Shown piece after piece: positions 1 through 7,175 of a stretch of 10,457 nt of DNA; position 1 is the stretch's first letter; every line of letters starts with the position of its first letter. The stretch lies in the NCBI GenBank assembly GCA_049522565.1, contig JBEKNT010000239.1:1-10457 (forward strand), written 5' to 3'. A program made the translations under genes and the position numbers. The stretch is from JASHVB01 sp049522565. Its GTDB lineage: Bacteria > Pseudomonadota > Alphaproteobacteria > Acetobacterales > Acetobacteraceae. A model generated the notes under the pieces. That model made no database searches and was not told the origin of the DNA. It worked only from the letters and a program-made list of their open reading frames with translations.

Positions 1-105
1 AGGTTTCCTGTTGCCGGCACACACAGCTTCAGCGCGGCGAACCAGCGCTCGTAGAGCCCGGCGCCGGCTCGCCGCCCGTATCGCCGATGCGAGCCAGGTG
101 TGCCC

Positions 106-573
106 CTATTCAGCCATGGCGCGCACCGCCGCGTGCAGGTTGCCGAGCAATTCAGCGTGCGGGGCCATTGCCTTGACGTAAGGCTTCATCAGGAGGTCGG
201 TTTTGATGATATGGTCGATCAGCCAGTCGTTCAGAAATCCGCACATGTGTTCGCGGAACGTCGCGAGGTCCTTCGCCGAGGCCGTCCGCGCCAATTCCGC
301 CCGCGCTTCCGCCAGGCTGCGCATCAGGTGCCGGTGCTGCTGGCTGTGCTCCGCGGCGAGCGGAAAGGCCACCAGGCGCTGCAATGTTTCCTCCCGGCCG
401 AAATGTGCCTCGCCATATCGTTCCAGTTCGCTGATGACCTCCGCAAGTCTGGCCGGGGCATCCGGCCCGGGCTTCACGGCCTCGAACTTGTTGATGATGG
501 CAATCAGGGTGTGATGGTCCTGGTCGATCGGCCCATAATCGACCGTCATCCCTTCGCGCCATTTGATGGTCAT
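106..573 (-). CDS. Bacteriohemerythrin (single-domain hemerythrin)
   Basis: A 155-aa protein that is essentially one hemerythrin domain, a four-helix bundle binding a non-heme di-iron centre that reversibly binds O2; in bacteria such proteins act in oxygen storage, delivery or sensing in the cytoplasm. All seven expected iron ligands are visible: His20 (in IDQDHHTL), His58 and Glu62 (HFGREE), His77 and His81 (HSQQH), His122 and Asp127 (HIIKTD). Length and ligand spacing match bacteriohemerythrins of the McHr type. The start at 573 is chosen over an upstream ATG at 642 because GAGGAG sits about 7 bases before it and the domain begins right after (MTIKWREGM). No signal peptide or membrane segment is seen. 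It is transcribed away from the FUSC gene and appears to stand alone. The family assignment is firm; the physiological role is inferred. Confidence 0.93.
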   Translation of the reverse strand: MTIKWREGMTVDYGPIDQDHHTLIAIINKFEAVKPGPDAPARLAEVISELERYGEAHFGREETLQRLVAFPLAAEHSQQHRHLMRSLAEARAELARTASAKDLATFREHMCGFLNDWLIDHIIKTDLLMKPYVKAMAPHAELLGNLHAAVRAMAE

Positions 574-890
574 CGATCGTCTCCTCGGGGCCGGCTTCCC
601 ATGCCCGAAGCCGCACGCGATTTGGCGCATCGTGGATGGCAACGGTTAACCGAACGCAAACGGGCGCCGGTCACCGCAATCGGGGTCGCGCCGCGCCGCC
701 GGCCAGCGGAGGGGATGGCTGGCGCTGAAGGCAACGCGGGTCCCGACACCGACCGACCTGGCTGGCCGTCGGCAGGTCGATGTGATGCTCCGCTCGCCAG
801 GGCGTATGACGGCATGGGTGCCCAGACAGCAGGCCGGAGGATGATACGGTGGTTCCCCCGTTGCGATGGTGGCCGGAAAGACGTGGCGGC
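574..890. other. Divergent intergenic region between hemerythrin and FUSC genes
   Basis: No convincing gene on either strand. The region must carry the promoter of the minus-strand hemerythrin gene and probably that of the plus-strand FUSC unit. Visible elements are the hemerythrin ribosome binding site (GAGGAG, minus strand, near 580-586) and a perfect 10-bp palindrome CGGTTAACCG at 643-652, of unknown meaning. Open frames crossing the region have protein content typical of non-coding high-GC DNA (Arg/Pro/Gly-rich). Confidence 0.5.
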
Positions 891-1025
891 ATGTCCGGGA
901 TGACGATGCGACCCCGACTCAAGGGTGCGGACGCGACGGCAATCGATTGCCGGCTGGCGGTTGCCGGTCGCGGCCTTGGCGGCCGTGCCCCCTTCGGCCC
1001 GGCCCGCCGGCTGCTGCCCCGGTGA
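891..1025 (+). CDS. Possible 44-codon leader ORF overlapping the FUSC start
   Basis: A short frame beginning MSGMTMRPRLKG and ending RRLLPR, with ATG codons at 891, 900 and 906. Its TGA at 1023-1025 overlaps the GTG at 1022-1024 in a GTGA arrangement typical of translationally coupled genes. Third positions are mostly G or C, as in real genes here. No strong ribosome binding site, domain or signal peptide is seen. It may be a real leader peptide coupled to FUSC translation or a chance frame; high-GC DNA produces such frames often, so confidence is low. Confidence 0.22.
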   Translation: MSGMTMRPRLKGADATAIDCRLAVAGRGLGGRAPFGPARRLLPR

Positions 1026-3109
1026 CCATCCCGCCCGCCACGCCCGATCGACGAGTCCCGGCGCACCGCAACGCCCCGGACCTCGCGCGCCTGCCGATCG
1101 GCCTGAACCTGCGCGCCATCAGCCTCGTCGAGGGCCTGCGCGCGGCGCTGTCCGTCGCGGTGATCATTGCCCTCAACGAGCCGCTCGGCTGGCTGTCGCT
1201 GCGCGAGGCGGCGCTCGCCGCGCTGTGGACCTGCCTGTGCGATCCCGGCGGCCCGATCCGCCGACGCCTGCCCTTGCTGCTGAGTTTCGCCATGCTGGGC
1301 GCGCTGATCACGGCCGGAGTCGGCCTCCTGCGCGGCTTCGGCATGCCCGTGGCGCTGCCGCTGGGGGCATTTGCGCTGTTCGCGCTGTCCTTCGCCCGGG
1401 TCTATGGCCAGGTCGGCCAGCAGTTCGGCAACCTGCTGTGCTTCGCGGTGATCCTGGCGCTCGACCGTCCCCTGCCGGACCTCGCCACCGCCGCCTCGCT
1501 CGCTGCGGGCTTCGTCGCCGGCGGGCTGTGGGCCACCTTGCTCACCCTGGGGATCTGGCGCCTGCACCCCTACCTGCCGGCCCGCCGCGCCGTGGCCGAG
1601 GTGTACCGCCGCCTGGCCCTCCTCGCCGCCGACCTGCACGCGGTGATGTCCGCCGGTAGCGACACCACCCGGTGGGAGGCGCATGCCCGGGAACACCGCC
1701 GCGCCGTGCGCGAGGCCATCGAGGCAGCGCGTGGCGTGGTGTTCGACACCCTGCGCACCCGCGGCGCCATCGGCGTGCGCGGCGGCCACAGCCTGATCCG
1801 CCTGGAGGCGGCGGACCAGATGTTCGGTGCGCTGATCGCGTTGAGCGACCTCGCCGAACAGGCCACCGGCCTGGAGCAGCGCGCCGCATCCCGCTTGCTG
1901 CGTCGGCTGCGGCCGCTGCTGCAGACCCTGGGCCGCGCGATCCTGGCCGCGGATGCCGCGCGGAACCCCCGGATCGGCCGCTCGATCGACGCCATGGCGG
2001 CCGAGGCGGCCGCGCTGCCCGACACCGATCCGCTGCGCCCGCTGGCGAGCCGCATCGTCGAGCGCCTGCGCATCGCCCACACCCTGGCGCTGCCGCAGAA
2101 CTTCCTGCCCGGCGTCGATCTGGCCGGGCGCCGCCCCCCGTTGCTGCAACGCGTGCTTCAGCCGGTGCGCGCCAACCTGACCTGGCAGTCGCCGGCGTTG
2201 CGGCACGCGCTGCGCATCGTCGTGATGGCAACGCCGGCGCTGGCGTTCACCATGGTCCGGTTCAACCAGTTCGATCACTGGCTGACCATCACCATCGTCG
2301 CGACCATGCAGCCCCAATTCGCCCTGACCTATGCGCGCGCCCTGGAGCGGGTCGGCGGCACCGCGCTGGGCGGCTTGGTGGCGGCGGCGGTCGGGCTGGT
2401 GTGCGCCACGCCCCTGGCCATCGCCGCGGCGATGTTCCCGTTGGCGGTGGTGGCGTTCGCGGTCCGCGCGGTGAGCCTCGGGCTGTTCATGGCCGCGCTG
2501 ACGCCGCTGATCGTGCTGCTGGTGGAGACCGGCGTGCCCGGCACCAGCGAATGGTCGATCGCCTGGGCGCGGTTCGCCTTCACGACGTTGGGCGGGATCA
2601 TCGCGGTGGCGGCCGGCTTCGTGTTGTGGCCGACCTGGGAACCCGAGCGTCTGCCGCAGGAGGCGCGGGTCGCGATCGGTGCGCACGGCGTCTGGGCGGA
2701 GGCGGCGCTGGCGTCCGCCGCCGGTGCGTCCCCCGCCGCCGCGGTCGAAGCGGCGCGGCGCGGTGCCGGCGTGGCGAGCAACAGCCTGGAGGCGTCGATC
2801 AGCCGCGCCCTGACCGAGCCGGGCGCCGCGGGGCGCGACAGGCTGGAGGCGGCGCTGGTGATCGACGCCGCGCTGCGCCGCTGCGCCGGGCGGCTGTCGG
2901 CGATGCAGCTCGATCCGGGGTTTCCCCGCGTGCTGTCGCCGGCGGCACTCGCTGCCTGGCGCGACTGGATCGGCGGGGCGATGCGGGCGCTGGCGGCGGG
3001 GGAGACCGCGCTGCCGCCACGACCGGCGGTGCCTGAGGCAGACTCGCTGGTGCGCATCGCCCGGCAGATCGAGCTGATGGCCGGGGCGATGGCGCGGATG
3101 GCGGGGTGA
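1022..3109 (+). CDS. FUSC family inner-membrane transporter (aromatic acid exporter-like)
   Basis: A 695-aa protein with the two-part architecture of the FUSC/YccS/AaeB group: a first membrane block at roughly residues 30-185, a long soluble helical region (about 190-390), a second membrane block at about 394-540 and a soluble C-terminal helical tail. The second block matches the FUSC-like region (RHALRIVVMATPAL, then the TMQPQFALTYARALERVGGT stretch). Family members export aromatic carboxylic acids such as hydroxybenzoates or are uncharacterised; the substrate here cannot be read from sequence. The frame is open from an ATG at 866, but the first 52 residues are Cys/Arg/Pro-rich with weaker third-position bias, so I prefer GTG 1022, where codon bias rises and a stop of a short upstream frame overlaps the start. 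No clear Shine-Dalgarno precedes 1022. No HlyD-like adaptor (AaeA) or outer-membrane partner is in view. Confidence 0.85.
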   Translation: MTIPPATPDRRVPAHRNAPDLARLPIGLNLRAISLVEGLRAALSVAVIIALNEPLGWLSLREAALAALWTCLCDPGGPIRRRLPLLLSFAMLGALITAGVGLLRGFGMPVALPLGAFALFALSFARVYGQVGQQFGNLLCFAVILALDRPLPDLATAASLAAGFVAGGLWATLLTLGIWRLHPYLPARRAVAEVYRRLALLAADLHAVMSAGSDTTRWEAHAREHRRAVREAIEAARGVVFDTLRTRGAIGVRGGHSLIRLEAADQMFGALIALSDLAEQATGLEQRAASRLLRRLRPLLQTLGRAILAADAARNPRIGRSIDAMAAEAAALPDTDPLRPLASRIVERLRIAHTLALPQNFLPGVDLAGRRPPLLQRVLQPVRANLTWQSPALRHALRIVVMATPALAFTMVRFNQFDHWLTITIVATMQPQFALTYARALERVGGTALGGLVAAAVGLVCATPLAIAAAMFPLAVVAFAVRAVSLGLFMAALTPLIVLLVETGVPGTSEWSIAWARFAFTTLGGIIAVAAGFVLWPTWEPERLPQEARVAIGAHGVWAEAALASAAGASPAAAVEAARRGAGVASNSLEASISRALTEPGAAGRDRLEAALVIDAALRRCAGRLSAMQLDPGFPRVLSPAALAAWRDWIGGAMRALAAGETALPPRPAVPEADSLVRIARQIELMAGAMARMAG

Positions 3110-3126
3110 CGGCGGAGGCAGGGTCG

Positions 3127-3396
3127 TCAGGGGCGTGGGCTGCTGCCTGCCACGGCAATGGCCTTGAGATTGTAGGCGCGACCGCGGCAGGTTCGCAGTC
3201 CGATATCAAAGCGCGGCGTGTCCTTCGTCAGCCGTGCCAGCTCGCGCTGCACACCGCGATGCGACGTCACGCGCTTGCCGGGGCTTTCAACGATCTACGC
3301 TTGCGCGGAATGCAGGCCTGCAAGATACGCTTCGCGGCCTGCTTCGTCGGGCCACCGATCGAGCATGCCATCCGCCTTCGCAAGATATTCGATCCA
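3127..3396 (-). pseudogene. HEPN (UPF0332-like) domain protein, degraded remnant
   Basis: One minus-strand frame reads WIEYLAKADGMLDRW, PDEAGREAYLAGLHSAQA, then an amber codon (TAG at 3297-3295), then IVESPGKRVTSHRGVQRELA, RLTKDTPRFDIG and RGRAYNLKAIA before diverging and stopping at 3127. From memory this follows the HEPN/UPF0332-type pattern of alphaproteobacterial proteins: LAKAD near the start, AYLAG.H.AQAL, GK..KTH.GVQ.E..RLTKD, then YNLKAIADYE. The amber falls where these proteins have Leu, so one base change (TTG to TAG) explains it. The N-terminus is cut by a stop at 3417-3415 with no good start codon, and sequence after YNLKAIA does not continue as expected. It is therefore broken in at least three places. 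HEPN proteins are often paired with a nucleotidyltransferase in toxin-antitoxin or nucleotide-modifying modules; none is intact here. It converges on the FUSC gene. Confidence 0.6.
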
Positions 3397-3522
3397 TGGT
3401 CGCTTAGACCCTGCTCAGGCAGTCTCGGCAGGTTCAGGAGGGTCAGCAGTGGTCTCCGTCGAGGTCGGATGGAGGAGGTTGCCGCCGGGCGTGCTCGCTC
3501 AGGTTTCGCGCTGGGTCGGGAG

Positions 3523-3849
3523 TCAACCTGTCCTGGAGCGACGCCTCGCCTTGCACGACGCCAACTCATTGCGGGCACGGCCGATCATCACCGAGGTGCC
3601 CTTGCGCTCGGACTGGAACCGCAGGCGGCCCCTGACCTCTATGCTCTCCATGACGCCAAGCAAGTCCTCGGCAGAGGCGATGTCGCCACGCACCAGAGCG
3701 GCGTGGAACACGTCCTCGACTGCATCTTCCAGCCGCCGCCGCAACGGGTTCTGTACCTGATACGGAGGGGCAGAAGGTGCCGCCAGATTTTTCTCTGTGG
3801 GCGGCATCAGATTGGCCGACCCTCCAATGGAAAAAGAGAATTGCCTCAT
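3523..3849 (-). CDS. Conserved-looking hypothetical protein, 108 aa
   Basis: I do not recognise a named family. The protein starts MRQFSFSIGG, has a Pro/Ala-rich linker to about residue 30 (MPPTEKNLAAPSAPPYQ), a predicted helical core (NPLRRRLEDAVEDVFHAALV, then IASAEDLLGVMESIE) and a basic C-terminus (ARRRSRTG). The acidic amphipathic helices with regular Leu/Val spacing and balanced composition look like real protein, unlike the other frames here. The start at 3849 is preferred to an ATG at 3876 because GGAG lies about 6 bases upstream. It reads towards the HEPN remnant and may once have shared its transcript. Its upstream region (3880-3990) is unusually AT-rich and could hold its promoter. 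No membrane segment or signal peptide. Function unknown; soluble cytoplasmic location inferred. Confidence 0.6.
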   Translation of the reverse strand: MRQFSFSIGGSANLMPPTEKNLAAPSAPPYQVQNPLRRRLEDAVEDVFHAALVRGDIASAEDLLGVMESIEVRGRLRFQSERKGTSVMIGRARNELASCKARRRSRTG

Positions 3850-4550
3850 TGTCGTCTCCGCCAACGCAGCACCCAACTTTTTGGGTTAATAGCGGCTACC
3901 GATCATGTAGGAATTCGGTGGACGATTGGCCAGCGTTATTTTGATAGAATATTCCCAAAAATGCTCAAAATGGTTTCAATCCGGTTTCAACAAACGCCAC
4001 ACGCCCGCTGCCGTCTCGAACCATCCCCCACAGGATAGCGGCAAAGTGGATCAACGGGACGGTCTGGAAGCCTCGTGCTGACAATCCGGATCGGTTCATT
4101 GCGACGGCAGTTGGTCCTGGCTCGGCGTGGAGGGCGTTCGGGCGGCCAGGGTCTCGGACGGTCGGGAAGGTCTGGTGATGGTCTGGCGGAAGGGCATCCG
4201 ACAACTGTATGACAACGTATATGTTAAGGTGTCTGCCAGGAAATCCAGGAAATAGCATCAAATATGGCGTTCCTGTCTCGGTTGGTGCCCCGTCCCGGAG
4301 GCGACGCCGCCGGCGGAACGGAGCTGGGTGCCGTGCCATTGGTTGGCTTAGAAGCACCTCGGCCCAGGTCCGATGTGGGTCGGGTAGCCGACGTCGAAAC
4401 CGGCCCACGACCCTGACCCGCCACGCGATTGAAGCAGTCACCCGCGCGGGCAAAAGGTTGGGACCCTGGCCTTTCGATCCCGCCCACGCATGGCGCTCCC
4501 GCGCGCAGCCTTGGAACCGGCGGGACCGAACCACGCCGGCACCACACTTA
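3850..4550. other. Gene-free stretch, partly AT-rich
   Basis: About 700 bases with no gene I can support on either strand. The segment 3880-3990 is markedly AT-richer than the rest of the window and contains runs such as TTATTTTGATAGAATATTC and a direct repeat GGTTTCAA at 3972-3979 and 3983-3990 (11-bp period). This could be the promoter of the minus-strand 108-aa gene. From 4000 to 4550 codon bias is absent and all long frames look artificial. A small imperfect hairpin lies near 4374-4407, about 140 bases past the end of the methyltransferase gene. No tRNA, attachment site or transposase could be identified. The patch looks like decayed or acquired DNA. Confidence 0.45.
3972..3990. repeat. 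Direct repeat GGTTTCAA, 11-bp period
   Basis: Two copies of GGTTTCAA (3972-3979 and 3983-3990) separated by three bases, upstream of the minus-strand 108-aa gene in the AT-rich patch. One helical turn of spacing would suit a regulator binding one face of the DNA, but no regulator gene is nearby and chance occurrence is possible. Confidence 0.25.
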
Positions 4551-5339
4551 TTACCGCCGCGCCAAAACGAACTGCCGCCGGAACGGCAGCAGCGTTGCGC
4601 CGTCCGGCCGGCGCGGATAATGCGGCCGCAGCGCCGCCGCATACGCCGCGCGATACCCCGCCCGCAGCTCCGCCGGCAACTTGTCCAAAAACGGCCGCAG
4701 GCTGCTCCCCGCCGCCCACTCCACCACCGCGTCCTCGCCGCTCAGCACGTGCAGGTAGGTCGTCTCCCACAGATCCAGCGCCGCCACGTGCGGCCGCAGC
4801 AAGTCGTAATACGCGTCCGCCGGCAGGATGGCGCGGGCAAACCCGGCGTCACGCAGCGTCTCGGCCCACGGCCCGTACGCCGCCACCTCGTTCTGCAACC
4901 GCCGCAGCGGAGCGTCGTGCATCGCCGGCATCTGCACCGCCAGCACGCCGCCCGGCGCCAGCAGCGACACCAGCCGAGGGAACAGCGTCGCGTGCCCGCC
5001 GACCCAATGCAGCGCGGCATTGGAGTAGATCAGGTCGGGCGCGGCCTCCCCCACCGCCGGCGCCCAGGTGGCGAAATCCCCCGGTTCGAACCGGCAGTCG
5101 GGCGCCGCCTCGCGCGCCTTGGCCAGCATCGCCGCCGATCCGTCCACCCCCAACACCGTGGCCTGCGGAAACCGTCGCCGCAGGATGGCGGTGACGTTGC
5201 CGGCGCCGCAGCCCAGGTCCACCACGCGCGACGGCGCGTCCAGCGGCACCTGCGCCAGCAGATCCAGCGCCGGGCGCAGCCGCTCGTCGGAAAATCGCAA
5301 ATACTGCGCGGGGTCCCAGCTTGCCGCCGCGATCGCCAT
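4551..5339 (-). CDS. tam: Trans-aconitate 2-methyltransferase
   Basis: A 262-aa class I SAM-dependent methyltransferase. Tam methyl-esterifies trans-aconitate, a spontaneous isomer of cis-aconitate that inhibits the citric acid cycle, in the cytoplasm. The family-specific N-terminus is present (WDPAQYLRFSDERLRPALDL, residues 8-27), followed by motif I VVDLGCGAGN (39-48) for SAM, an acidic ribose-binding Asp66 in GVDGS, the DLIYSNAALHWV segment and LAPGGVLAVQMP. Length is close to E. coli Tam (about 252 aa). The start ATG at 5339 lies one base after the TAG of the upstream 62-aa gene and has no strong Shine-Dalgarno of its own, so translation is probably coupled to it. It is the last gene of the minus-strand operon that begins with the patatin gene. 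A related methyltransferase of other specificity is possible but less likely given the N-terminal signature. Confidence 0.88.
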   Translation of the reverse strand: MAIAAASWDPAQYLRFSDERLRPALDLLAQVPLDAPSRVVDLGCGAGNVTAILRRRFPQATVLGVDGSAAMLAKAREAAPDCRFEPGDFATWAPAVGEAAPDLIYSNAALHWVGGHATLFPRLVSLLAPGGVLAVQMPAMHDAPLRRLQNEVAAYGPWAETLRDAGFARAILPADAYYDLLRPHVAALDLWETTYLHVLSGEDAVVEWAAGSSLRPFLDKLPAELRAGYRAAYAAALRPHYPRRPDGATLLPFRRQFVLARR

Positions 5340-5340
5340 C

Positions 5341-5529
5341 CTAATGGTGGCCCGCGTCAATCCGATCGAAGTACTGCTTGATCCGCACGAAGGCGCCAAC
5401 CACGGCCGCGGCCGTCACCAGCCCACCGATGGCAGACGCAGTTCCGCCGGCCGAGCCTGACGCGAACAGCAAGCCGCCGATCGCCACCAGGGTCAGCAGC
5501 ACCAGCACCAGCCACTCGTTGAGCTCCAT
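5341..5529 (-). CDS. Small hypothetical membrane protein, 62 aa
   Basis: Not a family I can name. The 62-aa product has one long hydrophobic segment that may form two short spans (WLVLVLLTLVAIGGLLFA, then GLVTAAAVVGAFV) joined by a Gly/Ser/Ala-rich turn, and a basic, polar tail ending in two His (RIKQYFDRIDAGHH). A clear ribosome binding site, GGGAGG, sits 6 bases before the ATG. It begins 33 bases after the kinase gene and ends one base before the tam start, so it sits inside the operon and may serve to couple tam translation. Inner-membrane location is inferred from hydrophobicity. Confidence 0.72.
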   Translation of the reverse strand: MELNEWLVLVLLTLVAIGGLLFASGSAGGTASAIGGLVTAAAVVGAFVRIKQYFDRIDAGHH

Positions 5530-5562
5530 CGATCGCCTCCCGCATCGTCCGCCGAAGTCGCC

Positions 5563-7170
5563 CTATACGTCGGCTCGCGCGGCGGGTGCAATGCCAGCCG
5601 CCGGCGCCGGCTGATCCGCCGCGAGCCGGTCCTTCGCGTCCGGATCCTCCGCGTGCCGGTCCTCCGGGTACTGCTCCTTTGCGTGCCCGTCCGCCGCGTT
5701 CCGGTGATTCGCTGGCTGGTTTTTCGCGTGCCCGTCCCTCGCGTGCCGATCCTTCGCGTCCCGATCTCGCGCCTCGCGCGGGTGCGCGGTGCGCAGGGTC
5801 AGGCGGAACACGGTGCCCTCCGGGCCGGACGTTGCCAGGGCGATGTCGCCGCCATGCGCCAGCGTCAGGTCGCGCGCGATTGCCAGGCCCAGCCCGGCAC
5901 CGTCATGCCGCGTGCTGCGGGCAAACGGGCGGAACAGCGTGGCGCGGACCGCGTCCGGCAGGCCCGGGCCGTCATCCGCCACGTCGATGGTTGCGATGCC
6001 CGCGCCAACCTCGGCGGACACCAGCGCGGAGCCTGCCCCCGCGTCGGCGGCGTTGCGCAGCAGGTTGGCCAGCACGCGGAAAAACTGGTTGCGATCCGCC
6101 TCGACCAGCAGCCCCGGCGGCACGCGGTTGACCAACGCGAACGGCCGATCGGCGGAGCGCACCGCCTCGCCCGCCTCGTCCACCAACGGGGCCAGCGCCA
6201 CCGGCGCCAGATCCAGCGGCGGCGGCCCTTCGCGCGCGAAGTCGAGTGTCCGCCGCACCAGGTCGGTGGCCCGGTCGACGGTGCGCAGCAGGATCTCGCC
6301 GGCGCGCTGCACCGCCTTGTCCTGGTGGTTCTCCAGCCGTTCCGCGGTCAGCAGCGCCGGCGCCAGGATGCCGCGCAGGTCGTGGCTGATCCGCGCCACC
6401 GCGCTGCCCAGCGCCGCCAGGCGAGCGTTGCGCCATAGCGCGTCGCGCAATTCCTCCTGCATGGCCGCCAGCTCGCGGCCGGCCACTGCCATTTCGTCGT
6501 TCGCCAGCAGACTGACCCGCTGCGGATCGAGCGGCAGGCTGCGCTCCGGCGCGGCTCGGAAGGCGGCAATGCTGCCGATGATCCGGCGCATCGGCCGCAC
6601 CAGCAGCATCGCGACCGCGACGTAGACCAGAGCGCCGGTCAGGCAGGCGACCGCCAGCGAAACCCAGACGAAATCGCGGGCGAAGCGGCGCAGCGCGGCG
6701 GTCTCGTCGTGCGCCCGGAAGACGAACTCTATCCGCGTCCCTGGCGGAGCGCCGCTGCTGTCCGCCACCAGCGTGACCGATTGCCGGTCGGTGGCCAGCG
6801 CCCGCAGCGCCCGCACCGTTCGCATCACGAAGTCCTCGCGCCGCAGATCGATCGTCCGTTCCGGTGCGACGCCATCCGGTGTGGCCAGCGTCACCGGCGC
6901 GCGGCCCGGCTGCTCCAGCCGGATCGAGGCAGTGCCGGACAGCCGCAGCAGCTCGGCAGCGGTGGCGGGGGCGATCGGCTGGTCCGGGCGACTGCTGGCC
7001 GCGAGCACCGCGATCCGCGCATCGTCCAGCCGCTCGTTCAGCCATTGCGTGCGCTCATGGGCGAGCTCGGGAACGAACACCAGCACCTCGACCGCCAGCA
7101 CGATGACGATGGTGAGGCGGAACAGCCGGGTGGACAGGCTGTGTCGCAGCGGGGCGGACGTGGGGCTCAT
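5563..7170 (-). CDS. Membrane sensor histidine kinase with repetitive C-terminal tail
   Basis: A 535-aa sensor kinase. In order: a membrane segment at about residues 17-37, an extracytoplasmic sensing region to about 165, a second membrane segment (about 167-191, VWVSLAVACLTGALVYVAVA), a HAMP-like linker (192-245), a HisKA dimerisation helix with phospho-acceptor His263 (RISHDLRGIL), and a HATPase_c domain with N box (LANLLRNAADAG, Asn369 and Asn373), G1 box (DDGPG, Asp399), F box (LFRPFARS) and G2 box (GAGLGL from 424). Catalytic motifs are complete, so it is probably active. No response regulator is in the window, so its partner is unknown. The ATG at 7170 is 5 bases after the patatin stop; a TTG at 7179 is the alternative. 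Residues 465-519 are a tandem repeat (separate entry) beyond the usual end of the kinase fold. The input signal cannot be inferred. Confidence 0.9.
   Translation of the reverse strand: MSPTSAPLRHSLSTRLFRLTIVIVLAVEVLVFVPELAHERTQWLNERLDDARIAVLAASSRPDQPIAPATAAELLRLSGTASIRLEQPGRAPVTLATPDGVAPERTIDLRREDFVMRTVRALRALATDRQSVTLVADSSGAPPGTRIEFVFRAHDETAALRRFARDFVWVSLAVACLTGALVYVAVAMLLVRPMRRIIGSIAAFRAAPERSLPLDPQRVSLLANDEMAVAGRELAAMQEELRDALWRNARLAALGSAVARISHDLRGILAPALLTAERLENHQDKAVQRAGEILLRTVDRATDLVRRTLDFAREGPPPLDLAPVALAPLVDEAGEAVRSADRPFALVNRVPPGLLVEADRNQFFRVLANLLRNAADAGAGSALVSAEVGAGIATIDVADDGPGLPDAVRATLFRPFARSTRHDGAGLGLAIARDLTLAHGGDIALATSGPEGTVFRLTLRTAHPREARDRDAKDRHARDGHAKNQPANHRNAADGHAKEQYPEDRHAEDPDAKDRLAADQPAPAAGIAPAARADV
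5614..5778 (-). repeat. 15-bp tandem repeat, 11 units, encoding five-residue repeats in the kinase tail
   Basis: Eleven consecutive 15-bp units with no indels, coding consensus near CGGCACGCGAAGGAC, encode units such as RDAKD, RHARD, GHAKN, RNAAD, GHAKE, RHAED, PDAKD and RLAAD (consensus R-H-A-K-D). Units have drifted by substitutions, most often retaining Ala at position 3 and Asp at position 5. The period preserves the kinase reading frame throughout. The resulting tail is highly charged, His-rich, low in complexity and likely disordered or helical. Origin by slippage or unequal recombination is the simplest explanation. Confidence 0.9.
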
Positions 7171-7175
7171 GCGGC

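Noticed and set aside
1..105. Minus-strand text reading GLYERWFAALKLCVPATGN at the left edge
   Set aside because: Looks faintly protein-like, but no start codon is present in frame and the stretch is too short to assign; possibly an edge or remnant of a gene left of the window.
671..2686. A 671-codon open frame on the minus strand opposite FUSC
   Set aside because: Gln/Arg/Gly-rich composition with no domain. It mirrors the well-supported plus-strand membrane protein, a usual artefact of high-GC genes.
3106..4038. A 310-codon plus-strand frame across the decayed patch
   Set aside because: Composition looks random and it lies antisense to the HEPN remnant and the 108-aa gene, both of which have better protein signals.
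4206..4214. TGTATGACA considered as a GntR/FadR-type operator
   Set aside because: Only a 3+3 base dyad with unmatched flanks, and no target gene starts close by; indistinguishable from chance.
4019..4260. Considered as a transposase remnant (minus strand GFQTVPLIHFAAILWGMV)
   Set aside because: Protein-like for only a short length; no DDE motif, terminal inverted repeat or target duplication could be found.
4209..5381. A 390-codon plus-strand frame opposite tam
   Set aside because: Arg/Gln/Pro-rich shadow of tam with no recognisable domain.
5614..5778. Regular repeats considered as a CRISPR array
   Set aside because: Units are 15 bp, directly adjacent without spacers, and in frame within a kinase gene; no cas genes are present.
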